The position numbers and the translations under genes are program-made. The notes beneath the pieces were generated by a model. The model did no database searches, had not been told where the DNA came from, and worked only from the letters and a program-made list of their open reading frames with translations. Positions 42,072-51,305 of a DNA stretch of 64,000 bases are shown here, piece after piece; the first letter of the stretch is position 1; the number at the start of each line of letters is the position of its first letter. This stretch comes from Streptomyces violaceoruber (GTDB lineage Bacteria; Actinomycetota; Actinomycetes; Streptomycetales; Streptomycetaceae): NCBI RefSeq assembly GCF_033406955.1, contig NZ_CP137734.1:2728001-2792000 (forward strand), read 5' to 3'.

Positions 42072-42578
42072 GTGCGTACCCGTGGGAAAGGTCCGGACGT
42101 GCCGGCCCCGGACCGGCCGTGGGACGAGATCGTGCCGGGCCTGTGGATGGGCGGGCACGAGTTCCGGCCCACGCCGGGGCGGCTGGAGTTCGCCGTGGTG
42201 CGGGCCGAGTTCGACCTCGTGCAGACGCTGCTGCGGCTGCCCGGGCACGGGCCGGACGAAGGCGTCGAGCACCATGTGTGGCCGATCCCGGACGGGCCCC
42301 TGGACGGCACCCAGCTCGCCGGGGTGATCCGGCTGGCCCGGGCCGCGGACGAGGCGCTGGACGGCGGCCGCAAGGTCCTCGTCCGCTGCTACCACGGGTA
42401 CAACCGCTCCGGTCTCGTCGTCGCGCACACCCTGATGCGCCGGGGCAGCGGCGCCGAGGAGGCGATCCGGCTGGTCCGGGCCCGGCGCTCGCCGTGGGCG
42501 CTGCACAACGAGCTGTTCGTGGCCTATCTCCGGACCGGCCTGGCCACCGTGCGGCTGCTGGAGGAACCGGCCGAGTAG
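42072..42578 (+). CDS. Dual-specificity phosphatase-like protein
   Basis: A 168-residue cysteine phosphatase. The signature is Cys106-x5-Arg112 (VRCYHGYNRSG), with a preceding general-acid loop candidate HHVWPIPDGPLD and the helix ALHNELFVAYL after it. It should dephosphorylate Ser/Thr/Tyr phosphoproteins or another phosphoester. GTG at 42072 has GGGAGG upstream. Usual length for the family. Confidence 0.88.
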   Translation: MRTRGKGPDVPAPDRPWDEIVPGLWMGGHEFRPTPGRLEFAVVRAEFDLVQTLLRLPGHGPDEGVEHHVWPIPDGPLDGTQLAGVIRLARAADEALDGGRKVLVRCYHGYNRSGLVVAHTLMRRGSGAEEAIRLVRARRSPWALHNELFVAYLRTGLATVRLLEEPAE

Positions 42579-42705
42579 CCCGGCGGGCCCGTGCGCACGC
42601 AAAATGGCCTTCCGTACGGCGTCGCGTGCGGTGCCGCGATGCCCGCGGTGCCGCCCGCGGCCGTGCGGGACCGCCGACGCCGATCCCCCGAACCCCAGGA
42701 GTGCA

Positions 42706-43524
42706 GTGCTCCCGAGCCGCCGCGGGCGCCCCGCCCGCGTCCCCGCCGCCCTCGCGCTGCTCCTGGCGACCGCCGCGACCGGCGTGCTGGCGGCCTGCGG
42801 GGACACCGGCGGCCTGGAGAGTGCCGGGGCGACGCCCGCCGCGCACCATCCGGCCCGGCTGTGGCCCGGCCTGACCCCGGCGTCCAGTCCGGCGTACGAC
42901 ATCGGCGAGGTGGAGCACGCGCCGATGAAGGGCGTCGCCGTGCCCGGTGGCGACATCCGCAGGGCGGACCCGGTGGCCGCGGTGCGGGCCGAGATCGCCG
43001 CGCACCCGGACGACTACGCGGGCGCCGGGGCGCGGTACCACGAGACGTCGGCGCGGATGGCGGACTGCGGCGCGGACGGTGCCGGGGACGAGCCCGGCGG
43101 CTGCCCGGTGCTGCGGCCGTACTACCGCGACCTGACCGGGGACGGGCGTCCCGAGATGACGCTGGGTTTCCGGCTGCTGCCGGACCGGCTGACCGCCGTG
43201 CGGGTCTACACCGTCGAGAAGGACCGGCTCGTGCGGATCATGTCCTACGAGGACGCCGTGAGCGCGGTCGAGCTGGCCGGGCGCACGGTGATCGTCCGCT
43301 CGCCCTCGGAGGTCGCCGGGTACGAGTACCGCCTTCAGTGGACCTGGGACGCCGACCAGCGGGCCATGCTGCTGACCAGCGACGAGATGCTGCGCACCGA
43401 CGACGGCGGACGGCACGCCAGGCGTCCCTCCGCCTCGCCGTCGCCCTCCGTGTCGCGCTCGGCCGCACCACCCTCGTCGCCCCCGGCCGCACCGTCCGCG
43501 TCGCCCTCGGCGAGCGCCCGGTGA
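42706..43524 (+). CDS. Putative lipoprotein
   Basis: A 272-residue exported protein. The signal peptide (RVPAALALLLATAATGVLAAC) ends with a lipobox, so Cys31 would be lipidated after cleavage. The mature part has YHETSARMADC and DLTGDGRPEMTLGFRLLPDRLTAV (given in part), a repeat-in-structure style similar to FG-GAP-type secreted proteins. The tail is Ser/Pro/Ala-rich. GTG at 42706 follows AGGAG. It is coupled by GTGA to the histidine kinase gene, so it may sense or modulate the same signal. Confidence 0.82.
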   Translation: MLPSRRGRPARVPAALALLLATAATGVLAACGDTGGLESAGATPAAHHPARLWPGLTPASSPAYDIGEVEHAPMKGVAVPGGDIRRADPVAAVRAEIAAHPDDYAGAGARYHETSARMADCGADGAGDEPGGCPVLRPYYRDLTGDGRPEMTLGFRLLPDRLTAVRVYTVEKDRLVRIMSYEDAVSAVELAGRTVIVRSPSEVAGYEYRLQWTWDADQRAMLLTSDEMLRTDDGGRHARRPSASPSPSVSRSAAPPSSPPAAPSASPSASAR

Positions 43525-44765
43525 GGCTCGCCCTCCCTCGGTGGACCGGACCGCTGGCCGTGAAGGCGGCCGTCTTCATCACCGTGATGTGCTGCGGGCT
43601 CGCCGCGCTGCTCGGCGTCCTGGTGCACGTCTCGGTGACCAACCGGACCGTCGGCCAGGCGCGCGACGCGGCCCTGTCCCGGCTGGGCGAGGCGACCGAG
43701 TCCTACGAGGCGGGGGATCCGCTGCGGCGCGGGGCCGGCATCGATCCGGCGGGGCTGCCGCGGCAGCTGCGCGAACTGGCCGCCTCGGGCCGGCGCGGCA
43801 CGATGCTCGCCGAGTACGCGGGGCGCCCCACGATGTGGGCGGCGGGGCCGGCCGACGGCGGCCGGGTGCTGGCGGTGCGGGTCGACCACTCCCAGGGACA
43901 GGCCACCATCGACGGCCTGGACGGCACGCTCGTGTGGTCGTCGGCGCTGGCGATCGGGGCGACGCTGCTGGTCGGCGCGTTCGCGGTGACGCGGGTGACG
44001 CGGCGGCTGCACACGACGGCGCGGGTGGCACGGCGGATCAGCGCGGGCGACCTCGACGCGCGGGTGGGTGATCCGCGCGCGCAGGATCCGACGCGCCCGC
44101 AGGACGAGGTGGCGTCGGTCGCCGCCGCGCTGGACTCCATGGCCTCGTCGTTGCAGGGCAAGCTGCTGGCCGAGCAGCGGTTCACCGCGGACGTGGCGCA
44201 CGAGCTGCGCACCCCGCTCACCGGACTGCACGCGGCGGCCGAGCTGCTGCCGCCGGGCCGCCCCACCGAGCTGGTGCGGGACCGGGTGGCGGCGCTGCGC
44301 ACGCTCACCGAGGACCTGCTGGAGATCTCCCGGCTGGAGAGCGGGCGGGAGCGGCCGGCGACGGAGCCGGAGGAGCTGGGCGCGCTGGTCCGGCGGGTCC
44401 TGCGGGGCTCGGGCACCGACACGCGCGTGGACGTCGTACGGGACGCGCGGGTGGAGACCGACCGGCGGCGTCTGGAGCGGGTGCTGGGCAACCTGGTCGC
44501 GAACGCCCACCGGCACGGGCGGGCGCCGGTGGTGCTGACCGTGGACGGTGCGGTGATCACCGTGCGGGACCACGGGGACGGCTATCCGGAGTACCTGCTC
44601 GCGCACGGCCCGCAGCGCTTTCGCACCGAGGGCGGGGCGAAGGGGCACGGCCTGGGGCTGACGATCGCGCTGGGGCAGGCCGAGGTGCTCGGGGCGCGGC
44701 TGGAGTTCACCAATCCGCCGGACGGCGGTGCGCTGGCCCGGCTGACGCTGCCTCAGCAGCCCTGA
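43521..44765 (+). CDS. Sensor histidine kinase (no adjacent response regulator)
   Basis: A 414-residue membrane kinase. TM1 is about residues 14-38, a ~100-residue extracytoplasmic sensor follows, TM2 is ~140-160, then HAMP. The phospho-acceptor is His227 (FTADVAHELRTPLTGLHA), the N box is LGNLVANAHRHG and the G boxes are VRDHGDGYP and KGHGLGLTI. GTG at 43521 overlaps the lipoprotein stop. No response regulator gene lies on either side, so its partner must be elsewhere. The lipoprotein-kinase coupling recalls CseA/CseC, but the rest of that operon is absent. Confidence 0.93.
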   Translation: MRLALPRWTGPLAVKAAVFITVMCCGLAALLGVLVHVSVTNRTVGQARDAALSRLGEATESYEAGDPLRRGAGIDPAGLPRQLRELAASGRRGTMLAEYAGRPTMWAAGPADGGRVLAVRVDHSQGQATIDGLDGTLVWSSALAIGATLLVGAFAVTRVTRRLHTTARVARRISAGDLDARVGDPRAQDPTRPQDEVASVAAALDSMASSLQGKLLAEQRFTADVAHELRTPLTGLHAAAELLPPGRPTELVRDRVAALRTLTEDLLEISRLESGRERPATEPEELGALVRRVLRGSGTDTRVDVVRDARVETDRRRLERVLGNLVANAHRHGRAPVVLTVDGAVITVRDHGDGYPEYLLAHGPQRFRTEGGAKGHGLGLTIALGQAEVLGARLEFTNPPDGGALARLTLPQQP

Positions 44766-44872
44766 CCACGGCGTCTTCCCCGATGGCTCAGTGCGGCGGG
44801 CGGGGCCTGCGGGGCGCTCCTAATGTGGCGGTTAGTCACCTGAAGACCCGTTCGCTCCCGGGAGGTACTCCC

Positions 44873-45340
44873 ATGTCGCCACTGTCCGCACCGGCCTCGC
44901 GTTCGCCCCTGGTCCGCGGCCTCGCCACCGCCCTCGCGGCCGGCGCGCTCGCCACCGCCGTCGCCGTCACACCCGCCGCCGCGAACGACGAGTGGGGCGG
45001 CGACGCCGGCTCCACGTCCGCCGTCACCGGCGGCGGGAACAGGGGAGGAGACGGGGGAGGAAGCGGCGGCGGCGCGTGGGGCGGGAGCGACGGCCGCCAG
45101 GAGCAGGGCCGCTACCGGGGTGTCGTGACGGCCGACCGGCTCGCGCTGCGCACCTCGCCGAGTCGTGGTGCGGACGTCATCCGGTACGCCCGCCGGGGCG
45201 AGGTCGTCTCCATCTACTGCAAGACGCCCGGCTCCAGGGTGCAGGGCAACCCGCTGTGGTACCTCCTCACGGACGGCACCTGGGCCTGGGGGGCGGCCCG
45301 GTACATCGACAACATCGGCCCCGCGCCGCGCTGGTGCTGA
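44873..45340 (+). CDS. Secreted SH3-like domain protein
   Basis: A 155-residue exported protein. A signal peptide (LVRGLATALAAGALATAVAVTPAAA) precedes a Gly/Ser-rich linker and a C-terminal bacterial SH3 domain (GVVTADRLALRTSPSRGADVI, GEVVSIYCKT, WAWGAARYIDN). Such domains bind cell-wall material. ATG at 44873 follows GGAGG. Two cysteines may form a disulfide. Confidence 0.88.
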   Translation: MSPLSAPASRSPLVRGLATALAAGALATAVAVTPAAANDEWGGDAGSTSAVTGGGNRGGDGGGSGGGAWGGSDGRQEQGRYRGVVTADRLALRTSPSRGADVIRYARRGEVVSIYCKTPGSRVQGNPLWYLLTDGTWAWGAARYIDNIGPAPRWC

Positions 45341-45383
45341 GCCGGACGCCGCGCACACCACACCATTTGGGTAAGTTCCGGAC

Positions 45384-46757
45384 ATGACCAAGGCCGGAAC
45401 CGGAACCGGGATCACCGTGGCACAGGCGGACACCCCCGCTCCCGTCGCCCGGCTCCCCCGGCGCCGGGGCATCGAACTCGCGCTCATCCTCATGGCCGTC
45501 CTGCTGTCGGTCTTCGGCTACTGCAACGTGGGCCTCGCCCAGCACGACGCCCTTCCTCCCGGCGCCGCCGGTTACGGCGCCGGGCTCGGGGTGCTCGCGC
45601 TCCTCGCCCACCTGGCGGTACGGCTGCGCGCCCCGTACGCCGATCCGCTGCTGCTGCCCATCGGGGTGCTGCTCAACGGCCTCGGCCTGGTGCTGATCTA
45701 CCGGCTCGACCTGGAGACCCCCGGCGACCGGGCGGCCCCGACCCAGCTGGTCTGGTCGACGCTGGGTGTCGCGCTGTTCATTGTGGTCGTCCTGCTCCTG
45801 CGCGACCACCGGGTCCTGCAGCGCTACGCCTACGTGTGCGTCGCTGCGGCGCTCGCCCTGCTCACCGTGCCGATCTTCTTCCCGGCGGTGAACGGCGCCC
45901 GCATCTGGATCCGGATCGAGGGCTTCTCCATCCAGCCCGGCGAGTTCGCCAAGGTGCTGCTCGCGGTGTTCTTCGCCGCCTACCTGGCCGCCAACCGCAG
46001 CGCGCTGGCCTACGCGGGCCGCCGGGTGTGGCGGCTGCAACTGCCCACCGGCCGGGTGCTCGGCCCGATCCTGGCGGTGTGGCTGGTCAGCGTCGGCGTC
46101 CTGGTCCTGGAGCGGGACCTGGGCACCTCGCTCCTCTTCTTCGGCCTGTTCGTGGTCCTGCTCTACGTCGCCACCGGCCGCACCGGCTGGATCGCCGTCG
46201 GGCTGCTGCTGGCGTCGCTGGGCGCGGTCGCCGTGGGCTGGCTGGAGCCGCACGTGCACAGCAGGGTGGAGGACTGGCTGCACCCCTTCGCGTCCATCGA
46301 GGCGGGCCACGGCCCGAACCAGCTGGCCCAGTCCCTCTTCGCCTTCGCGGCGGGCGGGGTGACCGGCACCGGTCTCGGCCTCGGCCACTCGGTCCTGATC
46401 GGCTTCGCCGTCAAGTCGGACTTCATCCTGGCGACGGCCGGCGAGGAGCTGGGCTTCCTCGGCCTGAGCGCCGTCTTCCTGCTGTACGGGCTGCTGGTGG
46501 AGCGCGGCTACCGGGCGGGGCTCGGCGCCCGCGACCCCTTCGGCCGGCTGCTCGCGGTCGGACTCTCCTCGATCGTCGCGCTCCAGGTGTTCGTCATCGC
46601 GGGCGGGGTGACCGGGCTGATCCCGCTGACCGGCATGGCGATGCCGTTCCTGGCGCAGGGCGGGTCCTCGGTCGTCACCAACTGGGCGATCGTGGCGCTG
46701 CTGATCCGGGTCAGCCACGCGGCCCGCAGCCAGGCCGGCGGGCGGGCGGAGCCGTGA
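45384..46757 (+). CDS. FtsW/RodA/SpoVE-family peptidoglycan glycosyltransferase
   Basis: A 457-residue SEDS protein with about ten membrane helices. Conserved features are FFPAVNGARIWIRIEGFSIQ (given in part), EFAKVLLAVFFAAYLA, LERDLGTSLLFFGLF, the periplasmic GHGPNQLAQSLFAFAAGG and the last-helix PLTGMAMPFLAQGGSS. It polymerises lipid II with its partner PBP encoded 16 bases downstream. The pair is distinct from the division cluster FtsW/FtsI and may act in sporulation or spore-wall synthesis. Confidence 0.94.
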   Translation: MTKAGTGTGITVAQADTPAPVARLPRRRGIELALILMAVLLSVFGYCNVGLAQHDALPPGAAGYGAGLGVLALLAHLAVRLRAPYADPLLLPIGVLLNGLGLVLIYRLDLETPGDRAAPTQLVWSTLGVALFIVVVLLLRDHRVLQRYAYVCVAAALALLTVPIFFPAVNGARIWIRIEGFSIQPGEFAKVLLAVFFAAYLAANRSALAYAGRRVWRLQLPTGRVLGPILAVWLVSVGVLVLERDLGTSLLFFGLFVVLLYVATGRTGWIAVGLLLASLGAVAVGWLEPHVHSRVEDWLHPFASIEAGHGPNQLAQSLFAFAAGGVTGTGLGLGHSVLIGFAVKSDFILATAGEELGFLGLSAVFLLYGLLVERGYRAGLGARDPFGRLLAVGLSSIVALQVFVIAGGVTGLIPLTGMAMPFLAQGGSSVVTNWAIVALLIRVSHAARSQAGGRAEP

Positions 46758-46773
46758 GCGGGGGGCAGCTGCG

Positions 46774-48231
46774 GTGACCCGGAACATCCGGCACGCCGCC
46801 GTCTTCTGCGCCCTGCTGCTGGTCGCCCTGGTGGTCAACGCGGCCCGGGTGCAGATCGTCCAGAAGCCGGAGTACGACGACAACCCGGCCAACCGCCGCC
46901 CCGACATCGCCCGCTACCAGCAGCCGCGCGGCGACATCCTGGTCGGCGGCGGGGCGGTCACCGGCTCCCGGGACACCGGTGAGCACCTGCGCTTCGAGCG
47001 GACCTACGCCGACGGGCCGATGTACGCGCCGATCACCGGCTTCGCCTCCCAGGCGTACGGGACGACGCTGCTCGAACACGCCGAGGACGGCCTGCTGTCC
47101 GGCGCCGACCCGATGCTCGCGCCGCTGCCGCTGTGGAACGACGTGACGGGGGCCCACAACCCGGGCGGCGACGTGGTGACGACGATCCACGGGGCCGCGC
47201 AGCGGGCGGCCTTCGAGGGGCTCGGCGGGCGCAAGGGCGCGGTGGCCGCGATCGAGCCGGCCACGGGCCGCGTGCTGGCCCTGGTCTCCACCCCCTCCTA
47301 CGACCCGCAGTTGCTCTCCGGCAACAGTGCCGCGGCCACCCGCACCTGGAAGCGGCTGAACGCCGACCCCGACAAGCCGATGCTCAACCGGGCGGTGAGC
47401 CGGACCTATCCGCCGGGTTCGACGTTCAAGGTGGTCACCGCGGCGGCGGCGCTGGAGGCGGGGGTGATCCGGGACCTGGACGCGCCGACCCGCTCCCCCG
47501 ACCCGTACACCCTGCCCGGGACGCGGACGAAGCTCACGAACGAGGCCGACGGGTGCCGGAACGCCTCGCTGCGGGAGGCGTTCGAGTGGTCCTGCAACAC
47601 GGTGTTCGCCAAGCTCGGCGTGGACGTGGGCGTGCGCGGCATGACGGCGATGGCGGAGGCCTTCGGCTTCAACGACGACGGACTGCGGGTCCCCTTCCCC
47701 GTCGCACGGAGCACCTTCGACACCAGCGTGGACCGGGCGCAGCTCGGCCTGTCGTCGATCGGCCAGTACAACACCCGGGCGACGCCGCTGCAGATGGCGA
47801 CGGTGGCGGCGGCGGTGGCGGGCGGCGGCCAGGTGCGCTCGCCGTACCTGGTGGAGCGGACGCTGCGGGCGGGCGGCAGCCTGGTGGCGGCGGCCGGGTC
47901 CCGGCCCTCCCGCGAGGTGATGCGCCCCTCGACGGCCGCGCTGCTCAAGGAGCTGATGACCGGCGTGGTGGACAAGGGCACCGGCGCGAAGGCGGCGATC
48001 CCCGGCGCCACCGTCGGCGGCAAGACCGGCACCGCCCAGCACGGCGTCGGCAACTCGGGCACGCCGTACGCGTGGTTCATCTCCTGGGCGCGGGGCGCCG
48101 GGGACATCGAGCCGAAGGTCGCGGTGGCGGTGGTGGTCGAGGGCACGGCGTCGGACCGGCAGGGGGTCAGCGGAGGCGGGCTGGCGGCGCCGATCGCGCG
48201 TGCGGTGATGGAGGCGGTGCTCGGGGGATGA
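46774..48231 (+). CDS. Class B penicillin-binding protein
   Basis: A 485-residue transpeptidase anchored by an N-terminal helix (AVFCALLLVALVVNAARV). Catalytic motifs are STFK (Ser216), SCN (273-275) and KTG (417-419, GGKTGTAQ). It crosslinks peptidoglycan made by the SEDS protein encoded just before it. GTG at 46774. It lacks the longer N-terminal dimer and PASTA domains of some homologues. Confidence 0.95.
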   Translation: MTRNIRHAAVFCALLLVALVVNAARVQIVQKPEYDDNPANRRPDIARYQQPRGDILVGGGAVTGSRDTGEHLRFERTYADGPMYAPITGFASQAYGTTLLEHAEDGLLSGADPMLAPLPLWNDVTGAHNPGGDVVTTIHGAAQRAAFEGLGGRKGAVAAIEPATGRVLALVSTPSYDPQLLSGNSAAATRTWKRLNADPDKPMLNRAVSRTYPPGSTFKVVTAAAALEAGVIRDLDAPTRSPDPYTLPGTRTKLTNEADGCRNASLREAFEWSCNTVFAKLGVDVGVRGMTAMAEAFGFNDDGLRVPFPVARSTFDTSVDRAQLGLSSIGQYNTRATPLQMATVAAAVAGGGQVRSPYLVERTLRAGGSLVAAAGSRPSREVMRPSTAALLKELMTGVVDKGTGAKAAIPGATVGGKTGTAQHGVGNSGTPYAWFISWARGAGDIEPKVAVAVVVEGTASDRQGVSGGGLAAPIARAVMEAVLGG

Positions 48232-48276
48232 GACGGGGGTACCGCCGGCCGAAGCTCCCGACCTAACGTTCGGTAC

Positions 48277-48783
48277 ATGACTGAAGACGCCGTGCACGAA
48301 CTCGCCCAGGTCAACATCGCCCGCCTCAAGGCCCCGCTGGACTCACCGCAGTTGAAGGACTTCGTGGACGCGCTCGAACCGGTGAACGCCGCGGCCGACG
48401 CGGCGGACGGCTTCGTGTGGCGGCTCCAGAGCGAGGGCGGCGACGCCACCGACATCCCGGTCTTCGGGGACTCCTGGCTGATCGTCAACCTGACCATGTG
48501 GCGGGACGCGGACGCCCTGACGGCGTTCATGTACCAGGGGCGGCACCGGAAGATGCTGGCCCGGCGGCGCGAGTGGTTCGAGCGGCCGGCGGAGGCCGTC
48601 ACCGCCCTGTGGTGGGTGCCCGCGGGCCACCGCCCGACGGTCGCGGAGGCGGAGTCCCGCCTGCGCCACCTGCGCACCCACGGCCCCACGCCGTACGCCT
48701 TCACCCTGCGGACGTCCTACCCGGCCGGGGCGTCGGAGCCGGTCCCGGGCGAGGTGCCGGAGGGGCTGGACTGCTCGGTCTGA
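48277..48783 (+). CDS. DUF3291 protein
   Basis: A 168-residue ABM-like alpha/beta-barrel protein (LAQVNIARLKAPLDSPQLKDF, VNLTMWRDADALTAFMYQGRHRKML, ALWWVPAGHRPTVAEAESRL; given in part). The family is of unknown function and related to quinol-type monooxygenases. It follows the PBP gene by 45 bases. Normal length. Confidence 0.88.
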   Translation: MTEDAVHELAQVNIARLKAPLDSPQLKDFVDALEPVNAAADAADGFVWRLQSEGGDATDIPVFGDSWLIVNLTMWRDADALTAFMYQGRHRKMLARRREWFERPAEAVTALWWVPAGHRPTVAEAESRLRHLRTHGPTPYAFTLRTSYPAGASEPVPGEVPEGLDCSV

Positions 48784-48930
48784 GGACCTGAACACCTCTC
48801 ACTTCTTTACTCGCGGTCAACAAGTTCCGCGCAGGGGATTGACGAGCTTACTGACACGCAGTCTCATAAGACGGAGCAAGCTGGAGTGACCGCGGGTAAC
48901 ACGATCCGTTCGACGAGGTGGGACACAGCC

Positions 48931-49869
48931 ATGACGACCCTGACGGAAGCCGACGCGCTCGAGGGCCTGCGCGACGCGCTCGGCCTGCTCAAGGACCGGG
49001 AGCAGGTGGCCGAACGGCTGCTCGACTCGTCCGCCAAGCACTCCTTCGACCCGGACAAGGAGCTGGACTGGGACGCGCCGTTCGAGGACGGCAAGTGGTT
49101 CTGGCCGCCGGAGCTGGTGTCGCTGTACGACACGCCGATGTGGCAGCGGATGAGCGAGGAGCAGCGCATCGCGCTCTCCCAGCACGAGGCCGCCGCGCTC
49201 GCCTCGCTCGGCATCTGGTTCGAGCTGATCCTGATGCAGCTCCTGGTGCGGCACATCTACGACAAGGCGGCGACGAGCGCCCACGTACGCTACGCGCTGA
49301 CCGAGATCGAGGACGAGTGCCGGCACTCGAAGATGTTCGCCCGGCTGATATCGCGCGGGGAGACCCCGTGGTATCCGGTGAGCCCGGTCCACCAGCACCT
49401 GGGGCGCCTGTTCAAGACGATCTCCACCACGCCCGGCTCCTTCACCGCCACGCTGCTCGGCGAGGAGGTCCTGGACTGGATGCAGCGCCTGACCTTCCCG
49501 GACGAGCGGATCCAGCCGCTGATCCGGGGCGTCACGCGCATCCACGTCGTGGAGGAGGCCCGGCACGTGCGGTACGCCCGTGAGGAGCTGCGCCGGCAGA
49601 TGGTGACGGCCCCGAAGTGGTCGCAGGAGTTCACCCGGGTCACCTCCGGCGAGTTCGCCCGCGTCTTCTCCAAGGCCTTCATCAACCCCGAGGTCTACAC
49701 GAACGTCGGCCTGGACAAGCGGGAGGCCCTGGCCCAGGTCCGGGCCAGTGGCCACCGCAAGGAGATCATGCAGACCGGCGCGAAGCGCCTGACCGACTTC
49801 CTGGACGACATCGGCGTCCTGCGCGGCGCCGGCCGCAAGCTGTGGCGGTCCTCGGGCCTGCTGGCCTAG
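48931..49869 (+). CDS. AurF-like diiron oxygenase
   Basis: A 312-residue ferritin-like diiron protein of the AurF/N-oxygenase family. Metal-ligand helices include EIEDECRHSKMFARL and RIHVVEEARHVRYAREEL, each with ExxH-type ligands, plus LGEEVLDW. AurF oxidises an aryl amine to a nitro group; the substrate here is unknown. ATG at 48931 is used. The stop codon overlaps the first bases of the MITE-like element at 49868, so the C-terminus may have been altered by the insertion. Confidence 0.87.
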   Translation: MTTLTEADALEGLRDALGLLKDREQVAERLLDSSAKHSFDPDKELDWDAPFEDGKWFWPPELVSLYDTPMWQRMSEEQRIALSQHEAAALASLGIWFELILMQLLVRHIYDKAATSAHVRYALTEIEDECRHSKMFARLISRGETPWYPVSPVHQHLGRLFKTISTTPGSFTATLLGEEVLDWMQRLTFPDERIQPLIRGVTRIHVVEEARHVRYAREELRRQMVTAPKWSQEFTRVTSGEFARVFSKAFINPEVYTNVGLDKREALAQVRASGHRKEIMQTGAKRLTDFLDDIGVLRGAGRKLWRSSGLLA

Positions 49870-50090
49870 GGCCTGTCCGGCGGATCAGGTCGCAGGAAAG
49901 ACACGGCACCTCATTGTCGCTGGTGAGCGGGGTCTGGTGCGTGCAGCTGCAAGGCGGAGGAGGGCGTCGACGCGATGGGGGTCCCCCCGCGCGAGCGCAG
50001 TCGAGCGTGGGGGAGTCGGCAACCGACGACAACGCCGCAGATGGGCGTGCCAGACCCCGCGTCTGCGGCATGATCCGCCGGACAGGCCCT
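49868..50090. mobile_element. MITE-like element with 20-bp terminal inverted repeats
   Basis: A 223-bp element with perfect 20-bp ends, AGGGCCTGTCCGGCGGATCA (49868-49887) and its complement (50071-50090). The interior has a second palindromic block around GGGGGTCCCCCCGCGCGAGC and no transposase. Similar short repeats are widespread in Streptomyces as I recall. It lies between the AurF-like and TetR genes. No clear target-site duplication is seen. Confidence 0.85.
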
Positions 50091-50154
50091 GGTTCGGCCG
50101 GTCCGCCTCGCCGACGTGGGTGGATGCCCGGTCGTGCGGGTTACGCTGCGGTTC

Positions 50155-50808
50155 ATGACCCCGCAGGCCCCCACCCCCGCCTACCGCCGCCTCAGCGTGG
50201 AGGAGCGCCGCGTCCAGTTGCTGGACGCGGCGCTCGCCCTCTTCGCGCACCGGCCCCCGGAGGAGGTCTCCCTGGACGACGTCGCCGAGCAGGCGGGGGT
50301 CTCGCGGCCGCTGGTGTACCGGTACTTCCCCGGCGGCAAGCAGCAGCTGTACGAGGCCGCGCTCAGCTCCGCCGCCGACGAGCTGCGGCTCTGCTTCGAC
50401 GAACCCCGCAAGGGCCCGCTGCTGGCCCGGCTCTCCCGCGCCCTGGACCGCTACCTCACCTTCGTCGACGAGCACGACACCGGCTTCAGCGCCCTGCTGC
50501 GCGGCGGCAGCGTGGTCGAGACCTCGCAGACCTCGGGCATCGTGGACGGCGTACGCCGGGCCGCCGCCGACCACATCATGCGCCACCTGGACGTCGCCGA
50601 GCCCGGCCCCCGGCTGCGGATGACCGTCCGGATGTGGATCACGGCGGTGGAGGCGGCCTCGCTGATCTGGCTGGACGAGGACAAGCAGCCGCCCTTCGAC
50701 GAGCTGCGGGACTGGCTGGTGGAGCAGTTCCTCGCCGTACTGACGGTCACCGCCCGCCGCGACCCGCAGAGCGCGGCGCTGGTCGAGACGCTGGCGGCGG
50801 ACCTCTGA
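50155..50808 (+). CDS. TetR-family regulator
   Basis: A 217-residue repressor-type protein. The N-terminal HTH is RRVQLLDAALALFA, VSLDDVAEQAGVSRPLVYRYF; the C-terminal helical ligand domain includes LDRYLTFVDEHDTGFSALLRGG (given in part), a segment shared by many streptomycete TetR proteins. ATG at 50155. The regulon is unknown; the MITE-like insertion separates it from the AurF-like gene. Confidence 0.93.
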   Translation: MTPQAPTPAYRRLSVEERRVQLLDAALALFAHRPPEEVSLDDVAEQAGVSRPLVYRYFPGGKQQLYEAALSSAADELRLCFDEPRKGPLLARLSRALDRYLTFVDEHDTGFSALLRGGSVVETSQTSGIVDGVRRAAADHIMRHLDVAEPGPRLRMTVRMWITAVEAASLIWLDEDKQPPFDELRDWLVEQFLAVLTVTARRDPQSAALVETLAADL

Positions 50809-50878
50809 CACCGGGCGGCGGCCCGACAGGGGGACGACGGCTTCCGGCACCCGGGCCCCGATCACCGACACTGGAGCC

Positions 50879-51202
50879 GTGAAGAGCGAAGACACCCCCT
50901 TCGAGGGCGGCCCCATGGACGGCCGCGTGCTGCCCGTCCTGGTCGGCATGACCGGGCACCCCCCGAAGACGTACCGCATCCCCGTGCCGGACCCGGACGG
51001 CGGCCCGCCCACGGTGCTCGTCTACCGGCGCGTGCCCCGCGACTCCCGGGGCGGGCTGCGGTTCGCCCGCTGGAAGTACGCGTACGCCCCCGAGGGGGCG
51101 AAGGGCTCCGGCCGGAAGTGGCCCTGGTCGAAACCGGAGCGTCCGTCGGCCGCCGATCCAGACGCCACGCCGGGTGGCAAGCCGGACGACGCGGACGGGT
51201 GA
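50879..51202 (+). CDS. Conserved hypothetical protein
   Basis: A 107-residue small basic protein with a compact beta-rich N-terminal half (GRVLPVLVGMTGHPPKTYRI, TVLVYRRVPRDSRGGLRFARW, in part) and a disordered Lys/Pro tail. It starts with GTG at 50879. No known domain is recognised. It lies 70 bases after the TetR gene. Confidence 0.75.
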   Translation: MKSEDTPFEGGPMDGRVLPVLVGMTGHPPKTYRIPVPDPDGGPPTVLVYRRVPRDSRGGLRFARWKYAYAPEGAKGSGRKWPWSKPERPSAADPDATPGGKPDDADG

Positions 51203-51305
51203 CCCCGTTGCGCCGATCCGCGCACACTCGGCGCGCGAAGCCCGCCGACCCGCCACATGCTCACCGTGCGGAGCGGACCCGCCGCCCCGCAGCGGAGGTG
51301 ATGGC

